From the NCBI GenBank assembly GCA_036308445.1, contig JAXJVS010000089.1, positions 1 through 42,565 on the forward strand: a DNA stretch of 42,565 nt. Reading direction: 5' to 3'. Source of the DNA: MGBC113645 sp036308445 (GTDB taxonomy: Bacteria > Bacillota_I > Bacilli_A > Erysipelotrichales > Coprobacillaceae). The notes below the pieces were generated by a model that worked only from the letters and a program-made list of their open reading frames with translations, had not been told where the DNA came from and did no database searches. Positions 40,641-42,565 of this stretch are shown here, one piece after another (the stretch's first letter is position 1; each line of letters begins with the position of its first letter). The position numbers were made by a program, and so were the translations under genes.

Positions 40641-40943
40641 ATGAAAATTTTATTAGTATGTAACGCTGGTATGTCAACTAGTATGTTAGTACAAAGAATG
40701 GAAAAAGCTGCTAAAGAACAAGGGATAGAAGCAGAAATTACTGCAGTACCTTTGACTACAGCTGAAAAAATGATTAACGAATGGGATGTTGTCATGTTAG
40801 GTCCACAAGTTAGACATAACTTAAAACAATTAACAGCATTAGGTTCTAAAACTCCTATTGAAGTTATCGATATGAGAGATTATGGATTAATGAATGGGGC
40901 TAATGTTTTAGCTAAAGCAATTGAATTAATTGAAAAAAAATAA
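40641..40943 (+). CDS. PTS sugar transporter subunit IIB, lactose/cellobiose type, copy 2
   Basis: A 100-residue IIB protein with the standard active loop MKILLVCNAGMSTSMLVQRM, C7 being the phosphorylated residue. It also has WDVVMLGPQVRHNLKQL, as in cellobiose or chitobiose IIB proteins. GGGAGG precedes the ATG. It is separated from copy 1 by a terminator and a 104-base gap, so the two may be transcribed independently. No IIA or IIC is nearby. Confidence 0.9.
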   Translation: MKILLVCNAGMSTSMLVQRMEKAAKEQGIEAEITAVPLTTAEKMINEWDVVMLGPQVRHNLKQLTALGSKTPIEVIDMRDYGLMNGANVLAKAIELIEKK

Positions 40944-40949
40944 TATAAG

Positions 40950-40976
40950 AATTGCTGGAAACAGCAATTTTTTACT
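40950..40976 (+). terminator. Terminator after the second PTS IIB gene
   Basis: ATTGCTG (40951-40957) pairs with CAGCAAT (40962-40968) across a GAAA tetraloop, then TTTTT. Confidence 0.92.
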
Positions 40977-41067
40977 TTTTATGAGAAAATATTTCTTAAT
41001 GAGGAATTATTAAATACTTTTGTATTTGTAGATGATATACTATAAATAGTAATGGGAGGAAAAAGTT

Positions 41068-41892
41068 ATGTTTTTAGATTATCATGTGCATACAGACTAT
41101 AGTGATGATAGTGTTTATTTGATGGAAGATGTTATTAAAGATGCTATTACAATGAATATGCAAGAAATAGCAATTACTGATCATGTTGATTATGGTATAA
41201 AAAAAGATTGGAGTGAAGGTGATATAGAGTATCGTAATGGTGAACCTATTGCGAATGTTGATTATCCTAAATACTTTAAAGAATTAGAATATTTAATCAA
41301 TAAATATGATCAAATCAAGATAAGAAAAGGTATGGAATTTGGCATACAGATGCATACAATTCCACAGTTTGAAAACTTATTTAATAAATATGATTTTGAT
41401 TTTATTATTTTGTCAATTCATCAGGTAGAAGATAAAGAATTTTGGACAGGTGACTTCCAAAGAGGGAGAACACAAAAAGAATATAATAAAAGATATTATC
41501 AAGAATTACTAGATGTTATTAATGTATATAAGAATTATAGTGTATTAGGACATCTTGATTTGATTGTAAGATATGATGAAGAAGGAGTATATCCTTTTGA
41601 AAAAGTAAAACCAATGATAGAAGAAATCTTAAAACAAGTTATCAAAGATGGTAAAGGGATTGAAATAAATACTTCTTATCATCGATATGGTTTAAAAGAT
41701 ATGACACCATCGAGAGATATTTTAAAATTATATAGAGAATTAGGTGGAAAGATAATTACTATTGGCAGTGATTCTCATAAAAAAGAACATTTAGGTGCTT
41801 ATATAGATGAAGCTAAAGATGAATTAAGAAAACTTGGCTTTCAATACTATTGTACTTTTGAAAAAATGAAACCTATTTATCATCAATTATAA
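41068..41892 (+). CDS. PHP-domain histidinol-phosphatase (HisJ/HisK type)
   Basis: A 274-residue PHP-family phosphatase. H6-V-H8 in DYHVHTDYSDD starts the metal site; ITDHVDY, GMEFG, ILSIHQ, LGHLDLIVRYD, and IEINTS and the final GSDSHKKEHLG supply the other metal ligands. It would remove phosphate from histidinol phosphate, though related PHP proteins act on other substrates and no histidine genes are nearby. AATGGGAGG precedes the ATG. Possible promoter: TATACT (41036-41041) with TG at 41033-41034. Confidence 0.85.
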   Translation: MFLDYHVHTDYSDDSVYLMEDVIKDAITMNMQEIAITDHVDYGIKKDWSEGDIEYRNGEPIANVDYPKYFKELEYLINKYDQIKIRKGMEFGIQMHTIPQFENLFNKYDFDFIILSIHQVEDKEFWTGDFQRGRTQKEYNKRYYQELLDVINVYKNYSVLGHLDLIVRYDEEGVYPFEKVKPMIEEILKQVIKDGKGIEINTSYHRYGLKDMTPSRDILKLYRELGGKIITIGSDSHKKEHLGAYIDEAKDELRKLGFQYYCTFEKMKPIYHQL

Positions 41893-41923
41893 AAAAATAC
41901 CCTATAGAGTATTTGATATGATT

Positions 41924-41970
41924 ACCTCCCAGTAGACAGCGTAAATAATTAAACGCTGACTACAGGAGGT
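41924..41970 (+). promoter_or_regulatory. Inverted repeat that buries the transposase ribosome binding site
   Basis: ACCTCCCAGTAGACAGCGT (41924-41942) faces ACGCTGACTACAGGAGGT (41953-41970) across an AT-rich 10-base loop. Almost all positions pair, and the ribosome binding site AGGAGG (41964-41969) is fully in the stem. In transcripts that start outside the element this would block translation. Confidence 0.75.
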
Positions 41971-41977
41971 TTTTATA

Positions 41978-42565
41978 TTGGGAAGAAAAGGTAAATATTC
42001 AAAAGAATTAAAATTAAGTATTGTAAAACGTTATTTAGATGGTGAAGGATCCACTATATCTTTAGCAAAAGAAATTCATTCCACTCCTTCAATGGTGAAT
42101 GATTGGATTAATCAATATAGTGCATATGGAGAAAGCGCATTTGATATAGCTAGTACAAATACATCTTACACAAAAGAATTCAAGCAACAGGTTGTATTAG
42201 CATATTTAAATGGACAAGGATCATATCGTAAACTATCTATAAAATACAATATTCCTTCAGATCGTACTGTACGAAAATGGGTAAATGATTATAATAGTCA
42301 TATAGAACTTAAAGATTATATTCCAGGAGGAGAAAATATCTATATGACTAAAAGCAGAAAAGTTGATAAGAATGAACGTATTGAAATTGTAAAGTACTGT
42401 CTTGAACATGATCTGGATTATAAGACAACAGCTAAGGTTTTTGAAACATCATATGCCAATGTTTTCAACTGGGTTAAGAAGTATAAGGAAAAAGGTGAAG
42501 ATGGCTTAGGAGATAACCGTGGTCGTCATAAGACTGACGAAGAAGTTGATGAAGTTACTTTATTA
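41978..42565 (+). CDS. IS3-family transposase OrfA-like protein with three HTH units, 3' end missing
   Basis: The frame starts at TTG with AGGAGG (41964-41969) 8 bases upstream and stays open for at least 196 codons, to the end of the window. It holds three similar helix-turn-helix blocks: KYSKELKLSIVKRYLDGEGS (about 6-25), YTKEFKQQVVLAYLNGQGSY (about 70-89), and VDKNERIEIVKYCLEHDLDY (about 129-148), each followed by a W-containing recognition part (VNDWINQY, VRKWVNDY, VFNWVKKY). The final GLGDNRGRHK is typical of IS3-family OrfA. The catalytic OrfB is expected beyond the window. Confidence 0.82.
   Translation, partial: MGRKGKYSKELKLSIVKRYLDGEGSTISLAKEIHSTPSMVNDWINQYSAYGESAFDIASTNTSYTKEFKQQVVLAYLNGQGSYRKLSIKYNIPSDRTVRKWVNDYNSHIELKDYIPGGENIYMTKSRKVDKNERIEIVKYCLEHDLDYKTTAKVFETSYANVFNWVKKYKEKGEDGLGDNRGRHKTDEEVDEVTLL

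Larger units (their letters stand above)
41915..42565 (+). mobile_element. IS3-like insertion sequence, left part; continues past the window
   Basis: The element begins in the gap just after the PHP gene, within roughly 41915-41924 (TGATATGATTACCTCC). It contains a hairpin region and a transposase-type gene that is still open at the window end. The exact left end and the target duplication cannot be set without the right end. Confidence 0.7.

Noticed and set aside
41894..41914. AAATAC/GTATTT hairpin after the PHP gene as a terminator
   Set aside because: The stem is short and has no T-run behind it; too weak to list.
1..42565. CRISPR array, prophage genes, tRNA genes
   Set aside because: No regularly spaced repeats, no phage structural or integrase genes and no recognisable tRNA were seen in reading the window.

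Overview
The window is AT-rich, with short intergenic gaps, strong AGGAGG or AGGTGA ribosome binding sites, frequent GTG/TTG starts and compact intrinsic terminators. The gene content (RibU with an FMN riboswitch, cdaA-cdaR-glmM, rplM-rpsI, an EF-G/TetM-like GTPase, RpiR regulators, PTS IIB proteins) points to a low-GC Gram-positive anaerobe. My best guess is a gut Erysipelotrichia-type Firmicute (Coprobacillus/Erysipelatoclostridium-like). That placement is an inference from style and gene content, not a database match.

Layout. The window opens inside a 5S rRNA gene, followed by its terminator and an AEC-family permease. A convergent deoxyinosine/uracil-type DNA glycosylase follows. Next come an FMN riboswitch with ribU and a flavin-type split-barrel protein (1.6-2.9 kb), then rplM-rpsI behind a near-consensus promoter and a probable L13 leader (2.9-3.9 kb). 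A 730-base gap holds a decayed minus-strand gene. From 4.5 to 8.9 kb a two-gene unit encodes a membrane-anchored MutS-like ATPase and a TetM/EF-G-like GTPase fused to a Rae1/YacP-like NYN nuclease domain. From 9.2 to 13.4 kb a class I fumarase pair and a threonine aldolase are interleaved with two RpiR regulators. HU follows, then an operon of two CydCD-like ABC half-transporters, YgbA and a DUF454 protein (13.8-17.9 kb), then a flavodoxin-like protein and a convergent PduL phosphotransacylase.

The centre carries gltB-gltD (19.3-25.4 kb) and a divergent pair made of an XRE regulator and a 49-codon gene that was too short for routine ORF calling. The pair shares a large symmetrical operator. 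Next are cdaA-cdaR-glmM (c-di-AMP synthesis and cell-wall precursor), a two-component system, and a tightly packed repair cluster: GNAT, sbcD, sbcC, a SWIM-SNF2 helicase and a histidine phosphatase (31.8-40.1 kb). Two orphan PTS IIB genes and a PHP-family histidinol phosphatase follow. The window ends inside an IS3-like element whose transposase ribosome binding site is buried in a perfectly placed hairpin.

Most of the window is core metabolism and housekeeping. The parts most worth a second look are the GTPase-NYN fusion (6.4-8.9 kb), the XRE/small-protein module (25.36-25.88 kb), the dyad over the promoter of the ABC/YgbA operon, and the repeat-rich region upstream of the first RpiR gene.
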